NCBI RefSeq assembly: GCF_019048845.1
Contig: NZ_CP077425.1
Span: forward strand, 1,018,653 to 1,082,652
Source: Vibrio mimicus
GTDB taxonomy: Bacteria > Pseudomonadota > Gammaproteobacteria > Enterobacterales > Vibrionaceae
Direction: 5' to 3'
DNA length: 64,000 nt
Shown: one piece after another, positions 52,197 through 62,246 of the stretch
Position numbering within the stretch: the first letter of the stretch is position 1
How the letters are laid out: every line of letters begins with the position of its first letter
The notes under the pieces: model-generated
Databases searched by the model: none
What the model was told of the DNA's origin: nothing
What the model saw: only the letters and a program-made list of their open reading frames with translations
Translations under genes and position numbers: made by a program

Positions 52197-53201
52197 GTGT
52201 TATATGCCAAAGCTTTAAGTATTGGAGACAAAATTGGTTTTTTCTCACCATCTTCACCGGCTACAGCCTTTGCTCCAAATCGATTTCAAAGAGCAAAAGC
52301 TTATCTTAAGGCACAGGGATTTGAGTTAGTTGAAGGTTCGCTTACGGGAAAATCTGATTATTACCGCTCAGGCTCGATTCGGGAGCGTGCTGAAGAATTG
52401 AATCAACTTATTCGGGATCCGAATGTCCGTTGCATCATGTCTACCATTGGAGGCAATAATAGCAATTCACTGTTGCCGTATATTGATTATAAAGCCTTAA
52501 GAAACGATCCAAAGATCATCATTGGTTATTCAGATGTCACAGCTTTATTGCTCGGGATCTATGCTCAAACAGGACTTATCACATTTTATGGCCCAGCCTT
52601 AGTCGCTTCGTTTGGTGAGTATCCTCCATTGGTTGATGAAACCTTTCATTCGTTTATCGATCTGTTGTGTTCAGAGACGAATCAATATCAATACACTATG
52701 CCCTCGTCATGGACAGATATTAAGCACGATTGGGAAACTCAGCATTCAGCTAAGCCCGTTTATCCGAATGAATGGCAGTTTATCGGTAAAGGCAAAGTGA
52801 CAGGCAGAATTATTGGCGGGAACCTCAACACCATGGCTGGGATCTGGGGCAGTCGATACATGCCAGAGATTAAAGTTGGTGATATTTTACTCATAGAGGA
52901 TTCTCTGAAAGGTATCGAAAATGTCGAACGTTCGTTTGCACATCTCGCAGCTTGTGACGTTTTTGAGCGGGTGAGTGCGATCATTTTGGGTAAGCATGAG
53001 CTATTTGACAACAAAGGTACAGGTAGAACACCGCTAGACGTTTTAATCGAAGTATTAGCGGATAAAAATGTACCTATATTTTATGGTTTTGATAGTTGTC
53101 ATACGCATCCGATGCTCGTCACACCATTAGGTGTGCGAGGTACAATCGATTTCGACAATCATACCTTTAAGCTAGAAGATCGTTGGGTAAAAGCAAAATA
53201 A
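52197..53201 (+). CDS. S66 peptidase, MccF-like microcin C immunity / LD-carboxypeptidase
   Basis: 334 aa from GTG 52197, after TGGAGG. S66 family: SIGDKIGFFSPSSP start, RCIMSTIGGNNSNSLLPYIDY, nucleophile S112 in IGYSDVTAL, Glu in LLIEDS, and His in FDSCHTHPM. The GGNNSN form is closer to MccF, which cleaves processed microcin C and gives self-immunity, than to LdcA. Either resistance to peptide-nucleotide antibiotics or murein recycling is possible. Stop lies in attC 70. Confidence 0.9.
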   Translation: MLYAKALSIGDKIGFFSPSSPATAFAPNRFQRAKAYLKAQGFELVEGSLTGKSDYYRSGSIRERAEELNQLIRDPNVRCIMSTIGGNNSNSLLPYIDYKALRNDPKIIIGYSDVTALLLGIYAQTGLITFYGPALVASFGEYPPLVDETFHSFIDLLCSETNQYQYTMPSSWTDIKHDWETQHSAKPVYPNEWQFIGKGKVTGRIIGGNLNTMAGIWGSRYMPEIKVGDILLIEDSLKGIENVERSFAHLAACDVFERVSAIILGKHELFDNKGTGRTPLDVLIEVLADKNVPIFYGFDSCHTHPMLVTPLGVRGTIDFDNHTFKLEDRWVKAK

Positions 53202-53320
53202 CAAACGCCTCAAGAGGGACTGTCAACGCGTGGCGTTTCCAGTCCCAATGAGCCGCGGTGGTTGCAGTTCTTGTGTTTGAGTTTAGTGGCATGCGTTGCC
53301 AGCCCCTTAGGCGGGCGTTA
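53199..53320 (+). repeat. attC 70
   Basis: Main type; ends pair over 12 bp (GTTATTTTGCTT), including the last codons of the gene. Confidence 0.97.
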
Positions 53321-53347
53321 GCTGTATACGATGAACAAGGAAGTAAT

Positions 53348-53986
53348 GTGGTAGAAAACTATGAGACTCAATTTGTCACTTTCGTCGAGTCTGAAATGGA
53401 GCAAGATTTGGCGCATGACTTAAACCATGTATTTCGTGTTGTCAAAATGGCCAAACTGCTGAGCAAAACTGAAGGTGCGATGCTTGAGGTTGTTTTACCT
53501 GCAGCGTATCTCCACGATTGTTTTTCATTTCCCAAGAATCATCCTAACAAAGCTGAAAGCTCTCGTATTGCAGCAGATAAGGCACTGGAGTTTCTTAATG
53601 AGATTGGTTATCCGAATGAATATCACGACGCTATAAAGCACGCAATTATTGCTCATAGTTTTAGCGCCAATATTCCACCTGATACGCTTGAAGCAAAGAT
53701 CGTACAGGACGCTGATAGACTCGATGCTCTAGGTGCAATTGGGATTGCTCGTTGCATTCAGGTGAGCACAAATTTAGGCGTGGGTTTATATGATGCAACT
53801 GACCCCTTTTGCGGCACACGTGAGCCGAATGATCGAGTGAATACGGTAGATCATTTCTACACTAAGCTATTTAAATTGCCTGAAATAATGCATACAGCGT
53901 CAGCAAAGGTAGAGGCTGAAAAGAGAATGAAATTTATGAAAGCTTACTTAATTCAGTTGGGAATGGAAATCGAGCCATATAGCTAA
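53348..53986 (+). CDS. HD-domain phosphohydrolase
   Basis: 212 aa from GTG 53348, after AAGGAAG; longer readings enter attC. HD motif: HDLNHVFRVVKMAKLL, LPAAYLHDCFSF (HD), AIIAHSF and IVQDADRLDALGAIGIAR. Same layout as YedJ-like HD hydrolases. Metal-dependent, acting on nucleotides or phosphoesters; substrate not known. Stop lies in attC 71. Confidence 0.9.
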   Translation: MVENYETQFVTFVESEMEQDLAHDLNHVFRVVKMAKLLSKTEGAMLEVVLPAAYLHDCFSFPKNHPNKAESSRIAADKALEFLNEIGYPNEYHDAIKHAIIAHSFSANIPPDTLEAKIVQDADRLDALGAIGIARCIQVSTNLGVGLYDATDPFCGTREPNDRVNTVDHFYTKLFKLPEIMHTASAKVEAEKRMKFMKAYLIQLGMEIEPYS

Positions 53987-54105
53987 CAAACGCCTCAAGA
54001 GGGACTGTCAACGCGCGGCGTTTCCAGTCCCAATGAGCCGCGGTGGTTACAGTTGTTGTGATTGCGTTTGGTGTTATGCGTTGCCAGCCCCTTAGGCGGG
54101 CGTTA
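53984..54105 (+). repeat. attC 71
   Basis: Main type; ends pair over only 7 bp (GTTAGCT), the shortest match. Confidence 0.97.
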
Positions 54106-54118
54106 TGAGCTATAAAGA

Positions 54119-54138
54119 AAGGGGTGAGAACACCCCTT
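54119..54138 (-). terminator. Terminator of reverse effector operon (copy 2)
   Basis: Perfect 8-bp stem AAGGGGTG (54119-54126) / CACCCCTT (54131-54138), 4-nt loop, followed on the reverse strand by TTTCTTTAT. Located 12 bases past the immunity gene. Confidence 0.75.
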
Positions 54139-54149
54139 AAGCTTTAGAA

Positions 54150-54542
54150 TTATGGAATTATTGCCATCAATTTTGCTAATAATACGAAAAAACCAGTACT
54201 CCAAAAGCTCCAATAGCCTAAAGAGTTGAACCACATGAAAAATTTAAACTTAACAGACTTTGTTTTAACTCGACCTTTTATAAATGGATAAGCTAGACAG
54301 TAACTGGTAAATCTACTTGATATCGAATATGGCATATTATGGTTTAATCTCATATTTCCATTGTTGTCATAATATTTATCTAGATCTTTTGCTAATTGCT
54401 TATCAATGAAAATAATATGTTTTAAGCTGCCTAGAGATATGATGGAAAGAATTATTGCTCCAGGGATGGCCCAAGCAATTAGATAACCACCAGTTATAAG
54501 AGCAGGAATTATCACTGCTAAATCAAATATTGAATGTTTCAT
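54150..54542 (-). CDS. Probable immunity protein of effector copy 2 (membrane)
   Basis: 130 aa from ATG 54542, directly abutting the effector stop. Transmembrane helices DLAVIIPALITGGYLIAWAIPGAIILSI and SFWSTGFFVLLAKLM with a charged loop between. Diverged homologue of the gene at 37805, keeping AWAIPG, MPYSISSRF, CLAYPFI and NSLGYWSF. Confidence 0.75.
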   Translation of the reverse strand: MKHSIFDLAVIIPALITGGYLIAWAIPGAIILSIISLGSLKHIIFIDKQLAKDLDKYYDNNGNMRLNHNMPYSISSRFTSYCLAYPFIKGRVKTKSVKFKFFMWFNSLGYWSFWSTGFFVLLAKLMAIIP

Positions 54543-55916
54543 CTATTCAATCGCCAATTCATATAATGAATAAATACCATCGGAAAACTCTTTTCCAAGA
54601 GTTGAACCTAATATTCCACCCGCAGTACCCCCTGCTACAAACGCACCTATAGACGCAACTGCAATTACAGGGGCTGATGCTGTTCCAAGTAGGAGTAGGA
54701 CACCTCCAACTGCCCAAGTCGCCATTTTTCCACCGACATATATCCCACCTAGAAAACCGACAGCTTCTCGGCTTATTGTTTTGCCACAGTTCCCAGTGCT
54801 ATCAACTTTACAAGCCTCGTACATATTATTCACGCCACTTGCAGCGCCAAGAACCAATCCAACGTAACCAACGCCTTTTGCTGCTGTTATGCCTATAGAC
54901 ACGTTAGCAATACGTTTCCCGAGGTTTTTAACAAAACCTGTTTTCAGTATTTCATCAGCGTTGTGAATAACTGATTTTGTAGACAGTTTTAGGTTGCGTT
55001 TTACTTGTGTGTAAATCGGTAACTTGACGCTGCGTTTAGATAAACCCGCAAATGAACCATCTAGCTTTTTAAAAAGCTCTGCGCGTTCGGCTACAAATGG
55101 CCCGTAATTGATGCCGCCAGTTCTGCTCGCCATGGCAACTTGAGAGGCGTATAGGTCATTAATTTCTAGTAAAACCGAATTGATATTGTGCAGGTGTTGA
55201 ACAACACCAGATGATGCAATACCGACACCTAATGAGGCATAAGCGTAATAGTCACTGGGTAGGCCATCTTGTTTAATTGCCGCAAAGGTTTGGTTTGCAT
55301 AGTGATCTAGTAATTCTAAGTGTCGGTTTACTGTTGCTACTTGTTCATCGCTTAATTTTGCTAGCTCGGTACTTGCTGCTTGTGCGTCTTCTTGTAAATC
55401 AGCGAGTGCTTTCTTTTCTTGCTCATTAGACGGTTTAGTCGTGGGGACGATGACAATTTCCCCTTCTCTGACGGGATTATTGAGGTGCACATTGCATTGT
55501 TTAATAAATTGCTTCTGTTCTTCACTGGTTTCAGCAGTAAATAAGTCCGCCCAAAGTTGCGCTTGTGGTTGAGTAACGGTGTTTTGCATCCAGCCCAACA
55601 TAAATTCTTCTGTATTTTTTTGTTGGTCTTGAAGCTTTGCCCAATCTTTTTCTGACTGTTCTAGTCGCTCTTTACGCTGACGCTCAACTTTTTCTCGTGT
55701 TGTTTCTTGGATAGGCTCAGGCTTTAGAAAGGATTGAACACTGGGCACAGAAGAGCCAAGTGGTGCAAAGTTACGGGCTTCAGCGGCTTTCAATGCTGCA
55801 GAGCTTTTTTCCCATTCCCGACGCATGTGACATGACGAGCAAGTGCAAGTAATGGGGTCTTTCCAAAATGGGCAGCGATAGAGTTTTGTCTTATCAAAAA
55901 TATCGTATATGGGCAT
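54543..55916 (-). CDS. Large membrane-disrupting effector, copy 2
   Basis: 457 aa from ATG 55916; ATG 55952 is an in-frame alternative. Nearly the same as copy 1 (38188) for about 385 residues, including the Cys cluster and LysM-like strand. Then many substitutions begin at about KTISREAVGFLGGIYVGG and the end is ELAIE instead of ELAKDIF. Divergence limited to the hydrophobic tip and the linked immunity gene is the pattern of effector/immunity re-specification. Delivery by type VI secretion is inference. Confidence 0.75.
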   Translation of the reverse strand: MPIYDIFDKTKLYRCPFWKDPITCTCSSCHMRREWEKSSAALKAAEARNFAPLGSSVPSVQSFLKPEPIQETTREKVERQRKERLEQSEKDWAKLQDQQKNTEEFMLGWMQNTVTQPQAQLWADLFTAETSEEQKQFIKQCNVHLNNPVREGEIVIVPTTKPSNEQEKKALADLQEDAQAASTELAKLSDEQVATVNRHLELLDHYANQTFAAIKQDGLPSDYYAYASLGVGIASSGVVQHLHNINSVLLEINDLYASQVAMASRTGGINYGPFVAERAELFKKLDGSFAGLSKRSVKLPIYTQVKRNLKLSTKSVIHNADEILKTGFVKNLGKRIANVSIGITAAKGVGYVGLVLGAASGVNNMYEACKVDSTGNCGKTISREAVGFLGGIYVGGKMATWAVGGVLLLLGTASAPVIAVASIGAFVAGGTAGGILGSTLGKEFSDGIYSLYELAIE

Positions 55917-56054
55917 GTTCTTTCTCTGACGTTTTGTAAGTTGCCCTATCATAACCTCAAAAGTTCACAGGCAAAAATTTGCCCAGCAGATATGCATCAA
56001 TGTGAGCTATGAGGTTGAATTTACAGTGTAATGTGGTTCTAATTGGCACGCTCA

Positions 56055-56174
56055 TAACAAACGCTTCAAGAGGGACTGTCAACGCATGGCATTTTCGGTT
56101 TGAGTGGGCATTTGTGGTTACGGCAGTTTAGTTAAGCCGTGCGGTAGCGTTGCCAGCCCCTTAAGCGGGCGTTA
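56055..56174 (+). repeat. attC 72 (effector type)
   Basis: Same subtype as attC 49, so attC and effector were duplicated as one cassette. Ends pair over 9 bp (GTTATGAGC). Confidence 0.95.
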
Positions 56175-56471
56175 TGCGCCAAATATTGGGTTCACATCCA
56201 TGCTCTTATGAAGAATTCGGATCACCCTGATTTGTTGGCTGCCGATTTGCTGATAAAAGATGACGTGGCTCCCTTGGGGAAATTTTCTGTATCCCTCTCG
56301 AATTTCATCGCATGATTTACCGATGTCGGGATTTTCCGCTAAAAGCCAAAAGGAATCATCGAATTGCTTTAAATAAACATTTCGCTGCTCTTTTCCCCAG
56401 CGTCGTTGAGTGAATAAAGCAATATCCCGTAAATCGGCTTTAGCGGCGACAGTAAGATTAAATGGTTTCAT
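56172..56471 (-). CDS. parE: ParE toxin
   Basis: 99 aa from ATG 56471, overlapping parD by four bases (ATGA). ParE features: FNLTVAAKADLRDIALFTQRRWG, YLKQFDDSFWLLAENPDIGKSCDEIREGYRKFPQGSHVIFYQQ and IRVIRILHKSMDV. ParE toxins inhibit DNA gyrase. Stop codon overlaps the end of attC 72. Confidence 0.94.
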   Translation of the reverse strand: MKPFNLTVAAKADLRDIALFTQRRWGKEQRNVYLKQFDDSFWLLAENPDIGKSCDEIREGYRKFPQGSHVIFYQQIGSQQIRVIRILHKSMDVNPIFGA

Positions 56472-56710
56472 CGAATGTTTTCACTATCGAGTTCATTGAT
56501 GAAGCTATCAAGGTCATAATCAGCATCACCACTTTGCTCACCTTCAACAAGTAATTGACGGAGTGACTGTAGTTTGGTTTCTTGGTTTTCGAGTAGACGT
56601 AGCGCAGAGCGAATGACTTCACTTGCTGAGCCGTAACGTCCACTTTGTATTTGGCTTGTAATAAAGCCATCGAAGTGTTCACCAAGAGTGATACTTGTGT
56701 TTTTAGCCAT
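56468..56710 (-). CDS. parD: ParD antitoxin
   Basis: 80 aa from ATG 56710, after GGAG. Ribbon-helix-helix N-terminus (TSITLGEHFDGFITSQIQSGRYGSASEVIRSALRLLE), then the toxin-binding tail with an acidic end. Autorepressor of the operon in this family; an inverted repeat overlaps the promoter -10. Confidence 0.94.
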   Translation of the reverse strand: MAKNTSITLGEHFDGFITSQIQSGRYGSASEVIRSALRLLENQETKLQSLRQLLVEGEQSGDADYDLDSFINELDSENIR

Positions 56711-56726
56711 GAGCCTATCTCCATAA

Positions 56727-56772
56727 ATACCAAAAAGTACCTAATTATGGTATCAAATGGCATTTTGGGCAA
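56727..56772 (-). promoter_or_regulatory. parDE promoter with operator-like repeat
   Basis: Reverse-strand TTGCCC (56767-56772), 17-bp spacer, CATAAT (56744-56749). A 6-bp inverted repeat ATACCA / TGGTAT (56727-56753) covers the -10. Unlike relBE and ccdAB, the -35 here is outside attC. Confidence 0.6.
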
Positions 56773-56780
56773 GGCGCGCA

Positions 56781-56902
56781 TAACAAACGCCTCAAGAGGG
56801 ACTGTCAACGCGCGGCGTTTCCAGTCCCATTGAGCCGCGGTGGTTTTGGTTGTTGTGTTTGAGTTTAGTGTTATGCGTTGCCAGCCCCTTAGGCGGGCGT
56901 TA
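56781..56902 (+). repeat. attC 73
   Basis: Main type; ends pair over 9 bp (GTTATGCGC). Confidence 0.97.
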
Positions 56903-56979
56903 AATGCTCAGTGTGAAATAGATCAATGCCGTATGTTTTCTTTCAAGTTAAACTGCTATTTCATTGAAAATATAGAGTA

Positions 56980-57840
56980 ATGACAATGACAAAAATAATA
57001 AGTTTTATAAATCTAAAAGGTGGGGTTGGTAAAACTACTACCGCCGTAAACATAGCGGCAGCTTTAGCTGAAGATGGCGAAAAGGTACTGGTGATTGATT
57101 TAGATCCTCAGACAAACGCCACAGTTTCATTAATTTCTCAAAACGAATGGCAAGATCGTCATGATAATGGGCAAACGTTATATCATTTGTTTAACGATAT
57201 GCTTGAAGGTCATTCAGAGTTCAATATTGATGAGGCAATTTGTCATGATGCAGGTGGAATTACTGGGCTTGATTTACTTCCATCGAGCATGTTTTTAGTT
57301 GATATTCAAGACAATATTCCTGATATGGATAACAAAGCTTATGTTAGCCATGTAGATGTTTTAGGAAATGCAATTGAAGACATTAAAGATGATTATGATT
57401 TCATCATAATCGATTGTCCTCCGAATCTTGGAGCTATTACTTTAAATGGGATCAATATAAGTGACTGTTATGTCGTTCCAACGGTACCCGATATTTTGTC
57501 TAAGATTGGTATTAGCCTGATCCTAAACAGAATCGACTCTTTTAAAAGAAGAAAACGCTCATGCAACATTAAATTAGCAGGGATTATCTTTACAAAGGTT
57601 GACTATCGTACAAACTTACATAAGTCGACTATGTTAGAGCTACGCTCAGGTGATTTATCAGAAAATGTTTTTGCAATGGAATTCCCTCAACGTATATCTG
57701 TCGCAGAAGCTCCTATTGATTCGAAGCCGTTTTTAACCTCTAATACAGCTAAATCTAAGGCTGATTTCCGTGAGACCAGAGGTATTATTTATAATCTAAC
57801 GGAGGAATTTATTGAACGAGTGGAGGCTTGTTGTGAGTAA
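56980..57840 (+). CDS. ParA-family ATPase
   Basis: 286 aa from ATG 56980; a second ATG lies at 56986. Deviant Walker A NLKGGVGKTTTAVN (KGGVGKTT at 13-20), A-prime VIDLDPQTNAT and Walker B DFIIIDCPPNLG. Complete ParA/Soj-type size, without an N-terminal DNA-binding extension. No ParB or parS-like repeats are seen in the cassette. A small gene follows with an 8-base overlap. It could position a cargo, or belong to a defence or plasmid-interference system; both are inference. Confidence 0.9.
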   Translation: MTMTKIISFINLKGGVGKTTTAVNIAAALAEDGEKVLVIDLDPQTNATVSLISQNEWQDRHDNGQTLYHLFNDMLEGHSEFNIDEAICHDAGGITGLDLLPSSMFLVDIQDNIPDMDNKAYVSHVDVLGNAIEDIKDDYDFIIIDCPPNLGAITLNGINISDCYVVPTVPDILSKIGISLILNRIDSFKRRKRSCNIKLAGIIFTKVDYRTNLHKSTMLELRSGDLSENVFAMEFPQRISVAEAPIDSKPFLTSNTAKSKADFRETRGIIYNLTEEFIERVEACCE

Positions 57841-58219
57841 AGTTACAGTTAAAGACATTGAGTCATTTGGTAAGGTTTTGGGTGCGTTATCAGAGCTATG
57901 CATTAATAACCCTCAATTATTAAGTAACCTTTTAGCCGAGACCGAAAATGTAAAAAGCGGAAAAAACGAGCAAAAGGAAGAAGAGATTTCTGTTAAGGCT
58001 CGTGGATTTAATGTTTTTCAATCAATCAAATCATTATCCCGTAAGGAGGCGTTGTCTCTCGTCGCTGGTTTTAATAAAACGGAGCTTAAGTTCATCATAA
58101 AAACTAATAATCTTGGCCCAACACGCTTGAACTCTGTTGATAGCTTAGCTGAGTTTATTGTTGATACAGTTTCTAAGCGCACTGAAGATGTATTTCTAAA
58201 TCAACAAGATCGCATTTAA
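57833..58219 (+). CDS. ParA companion protein, unknown
   Basis: 128 aa from GTG 57833, with GGAGG six bases upstream inside parA. Helical N-terminus (VKDIESFGKVLGALSELCIN), Glu/Lys linker, then KARGFNVFQSIKSLSRKEALSLVAGF and LKFIIKTNNLGPTRLNSVDSLAEFIVDTVSKR, which looks like a SAP- or Rho-N-like helical unit. Likely partner or cargo adaptor of the ParA ATPase. No family recognised. Confidence 0.75.
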   Translation: MSKVTVKDIESFGKVLGALSELCINNPQLLSNLLAETENVKSGKNEQKEEEISVKARGFNVFQSIKSLSRKEALSLVAGFNKTELKFIIKTNNLGPTRLNSVDSLAEFIVDTVSKRTEDVFLNQQDRI

Positions 58220-58339
58220 CAAACGCCTCAAGAGGGACTGTCAACGCGTGGCGTTTCCAGTCCCAATGAGCCGCGGTGGTTGCAGTTGTTGTGTTTGAGT
58301 TTAGTGGTAATGCGTTGCCAGCCCCTTAGGCGGGCGTTA
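58217..58339 (+). repeat. attC 74
   Basis: Main type; ends pair over 9 bp (GTTAAATGC). Confidence 0.97.
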
Positions 58340-58365
58340 TGTGGCAATCCAGAAAGGGAGCCCAA

Positions 58366-58704
58366 ATGAAAAAATTCTTAGCATTCATAGTGTTGTCCAA
58401 TCTAATTGCAGTAGCATGTGTTTATCTATTTGAGTTCAGTTTTGGATACTTAAAAATTGCTTTTCTCAAAGATTATGCGTTTTATTCGATGCTTATTCTT
58501 CTGGCGCTAGGGGCATTTTTTTCCTTCTCTGGACATGGTGTTGGTTACAGCGATCCAAGTAATGTTGCGGGAGTTGCAGCGAGTAGCTTGATCGACAACG
58601 ATTCAGCTAAAAAGACCGTGGTTACAAGACTGGAGAGCACTGGTTTAGGGCATAGATTTTTAATCGCCAGTCTATTGTCATTGATTTTTTGCTTCATCGT
58701 ATAG
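58366..58704 (+). CDS. Membrane protein, unknown
   Basis: 112 aa from ATG 58366, after AAAGGGAG; the ATG at 58339 lies on the attC core and is rejected. Three hydrophobic segments (FLAFIVLSNLIAVACVYLF, YSMLILLALGAFFSF, FLIASLLSLIFCFIV) with a soluble loop (VGYSDPSNVAGVAAS) between the second and third. No family recognised. Confidence 0.74.
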   Translation: MKKFLAFIVLSNLIAVACVYLFEFSFGYLKIAFLKDYAFYSMLILLALGAFFSFSGHGVGYSDPSNVAGVAASSLIDNDSAKKTVVTRLESTGLGHRFLIASLLSLIFCFIV

Positions 58705-58719
58705 CGGTGCTCGGCCACA

Positions 58720-58842
58720 TAACAAACGCCTCAAGAGGGACTGTCAACGCGTGGCGTTTCCAGTCCCAATGAGCCGCGGTGGTTGCAGTTGTTGTGTTTG
58801 AGTTTAGTGGTAATGCGTTGCCAGCCCCTTAGGCGGGCGTTA
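58720..58842 (+). repeat. attC 75
   Basis: Main type; ends pair over 10 bp (GTTATGTGGC). Confidence 0.97.
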
Positions 58843-59254
58843 GTTTCTCTCAAGAAAAATCATCAAAAATTCACGCACAAGGTTCTGAAAATTCAGCTTT
58901 TAGCGTTCAAATTGCACAATTGGGCTTTTGAGTATTTCTTGATACTGATTTGGTAGAAAGCGTTGAAAGTTCAACAGTTTCAAAGTCGTTTTAAGCCATC
59001 AAGTCTCGATGCTTCAACTCTGTTGGATGTTCAACACTCAAAGTTTGGTTTCGCAAATGGCTTCATCATCGCTGAAATTATGCTTTCTTTGTCTCGGACT
59101 CTTAACCGTGGTCAACTTAACCTTGATCGTTTTGAGTTTTGGCTGCCAACTTCACAGCTTTTGTTGTTGGACGTGTGTTTGTTTGATGCATTTGCGTAAA
59201 ATGACTTTCAAGCAAATGTGTTAAAAGTCATTGGCAAACAATAGGCTACGAAAC
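58843..59254 (+). other. ORF-less cassette, family A (A2), copy 17
   Basis: About 412 bp, full-length core. The short frame is open to 59199 (LLDVQHSKFGFANG ... CLFDAFA) but its usual ATG is CTG. Confidence 0.82.
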
Positions 59255-59377
59255 TAACAAACGCCTCAAGAGGGACTGTCAACGCGTGGCGTTTCCAGTC
59301 CCATTGAGCCGCGGTGGTTGCAGTTGTTGTGTTTAAGTTTGGTGGTAATGCGTTGTCAGCCCCTTAGGCGGGCGTTA
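59255..59377 (+). repeat. attC 76
   Basis: Main type; ends pair over 9 bp (GTTAGTTTC). Confidence 0.97.
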
Positions 59378-59788
59378 GCTTCTTAAAGGCTAGAACCATC
59401 AAAATCTAAGCTCATTTGCTGTGAAAATTCAGCTTTTAGCGCTCAAATTCCACAATTTGGCTCTTGAGTTTTTCTGATGTTTATTTGGTAGAAAGTGTGG
59501 AATGTTCAGCAGTTTCAAAGTCGCTGAAAACCATCAAGCCTCGATGCTTCAATGTTGTTGGATGCTCCACACGGAAAGTTTGGTTTCACAAAGGCCGCAT
59601 CATCGCTGAAAGTGTGTTTTCTTTGTCGCGGACTCTTAACCGTGGTCAACTCAACCTTGATCGTTTTGAGTTTTGGCAGCTCACTTCACAGCTTTTGGCG
59701 CTGGACGTGTGTTTGCCCGATGCTTTTGCGTAAAATGACTTCAAGCAAATGCGTTTAAAAATTATTGCTAAACAATAGGCTACGAAGC
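59378..59788 (+). other. ORF-less cassette, family A (A-prime), copy 18
   Basis: About 411 bp. One base fewer in CACAAAGGCCGC shifts the frame, but the 3' part LNRGQLNLDRFEFW to 59733 remains open. No gene supported. Confidence 0.83.
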
Positions 59789-59910
59789 TAACAAACGCCT
59801 CAAGAGGGACTGTCAACGCGTGGCGTTTCCAGTCCCAATGAGCTGCGGTGGTTACGATTGTTGTGTTTTAGTTTTGTGTTATGCGTTGCCAGCCCCTTAG
59901 GCGGGCGTTA
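59789..59910 (+). repeat. attC 77
   Basis: Main type; ends pair over 9 bp (GTTAGCTTC). Confidence 0.97.
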
Positions 59911-59919
59911 TGCAGTTTT

Positions 59920-59950
59920 TTGGGCAATAAAAACCAGCATTTTCAGCTGG
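59920..59950 (-). terminator. Terminator of the RRM gene
   Basis: Reverse-strand stem CCAGC (59946-59950) / GCTGG (59934-59938), 7-nt loop, followed by TTTTTATT. Ends 15 bases after the reverse gene's stop. Confidence 0.72.
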
Positions 59951-59964
59951 CTTTAGAATTTGCT

Positions 59965-60201
59965 TTATTGAGCAGCTTTGACTCGAATCTTACTTTTGGC
60001 AACGTTTGCCATATTCAGTGCTGCAATTGCCGTTTTTGCTTCTGAAGCCTCTGGCATTTCGACGAAAGCAAAGCCTTTCGATAGACCAGTTTCTTGGTCT
60101 AAAACGAGAGTGCATTCGGTAACAGAGCCGTGTTCAGAAAACAGTTTACGAATGTCGTGCTCAGTTGTGGTGCGAGCAAGGTTGCGAACTAAGAGTTTCA
60201 T
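59965..60201 (-). CDS. RNA-binding protein (RRM)
   Basis: 78 aa from ATG 60201; a longer reading to 60246 adds no motif. Single RRM: RNP2 LLVRNL (3-8), RNP1 KGFAFVEM (42-49), and TTTEHDIRKLFSEHGSV between. Same size as cyanobacterial and gamma-proteobacterial Rbp-type RNA chaperones. Reverse-oriented cassette with a long leader (60202-60314) and its own terminator, so probably independently transcribed. RNA targets unknown. Confidence 0.92.
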   Translation of the reverse strand: MKLLVRNLARTTTEHDIRKLFSEHGSVTECTLVLDQETGLSKGFAFVEMPEASEAKTAIAALNMANVAKSKIRVKAAQ

Positions 60202-60314
60202 AGTTGTCCGTTGATGTAGAAATAACGGTGAGGATTGTCTCAACAAAGACAGTTGCTACCAAGCGATAGTTTGGTTTTACCGTAAAATAGCAGCATTTAT
60301 GGCAACCAACTGCA

Positions 60315-60437
60315 TAACAAACGCCTCAAGAGGGACTGTCAACGCGCGGCGTTTCCAGTCCCAATGAGCTGCGGTGGTTACGGCTGTTGTGTTTGAGTTT
60401 GGTTGTTATGCGTTGCCAGCCCCTTAGGCAGGCGTTA
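60315..60437 (+). repeat. attC 78
   Basis: Main type, with TTAGGCAGGCG; ends pair over 11 bp (GTTATGCAGTT). Confidence 0.97.
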
Positions 60438-60866
60438 GTTTCTCTCAGGAAAAATTATCAATAATTCACGCACAATGTTCTGAAAATTCAGCTTTTAGCG
60501 TTCAAGTTGCACAATTAGGCTTTTGAGTTTTGCTTGATACTGATTTGGTAGAAAGCGTTGAAAGTTCAGTTATTTCAAAGTCGCTGAAAGCTCAAAAACC
60601 TCGATGCTTCATGTTGTCAGATGTTCCACACGGAAAGTTTGGTTTCACAAAAGGCAGCATCATCGCTGTGATCTGGTTTTCTTTTTCGCGGACTCTTAAC
60701 CGTGGCCAACTTAGCCTTGACTGTTTTGAGTTTTGGCAGCCAACGTCATAGCTTTTGGCTTTGGACGTGTGTTTGTGTGATGCATTTGCATATGTAGTGG
60801 CATAGTGAATTTGGCCACCTGATTAGAGCTGTTATGATTGCAACCATAGCAGCATTAGGTGACGAA

Positions 60867-62056
<1,190 letters not shown>

Positions 62057-62123
62057 CCACTACAATAAAATGACTTTCAAGCAAATGTGTTAAAAATCAT
62101 TGGCAAACAATGGGCTACGAAAC

Positions 62124-62246
62124 TAACAAACGCCTCAAGAGGGACTGTCAACGCGTAGCGTTTCCAGTCCCAATGAGCCGCGGTGGTTTCGGTTGTTGTG
62201 TTTGAGTTTAGTGGTAATGCGTTGTCAGCCCCTTAGGCGGGCGTTA
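62124..62246 (+). repeat. attC 79
   Basis: Main type; ends pair over 9 bp (GTTAGTTTC). Confidence 0.97.
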
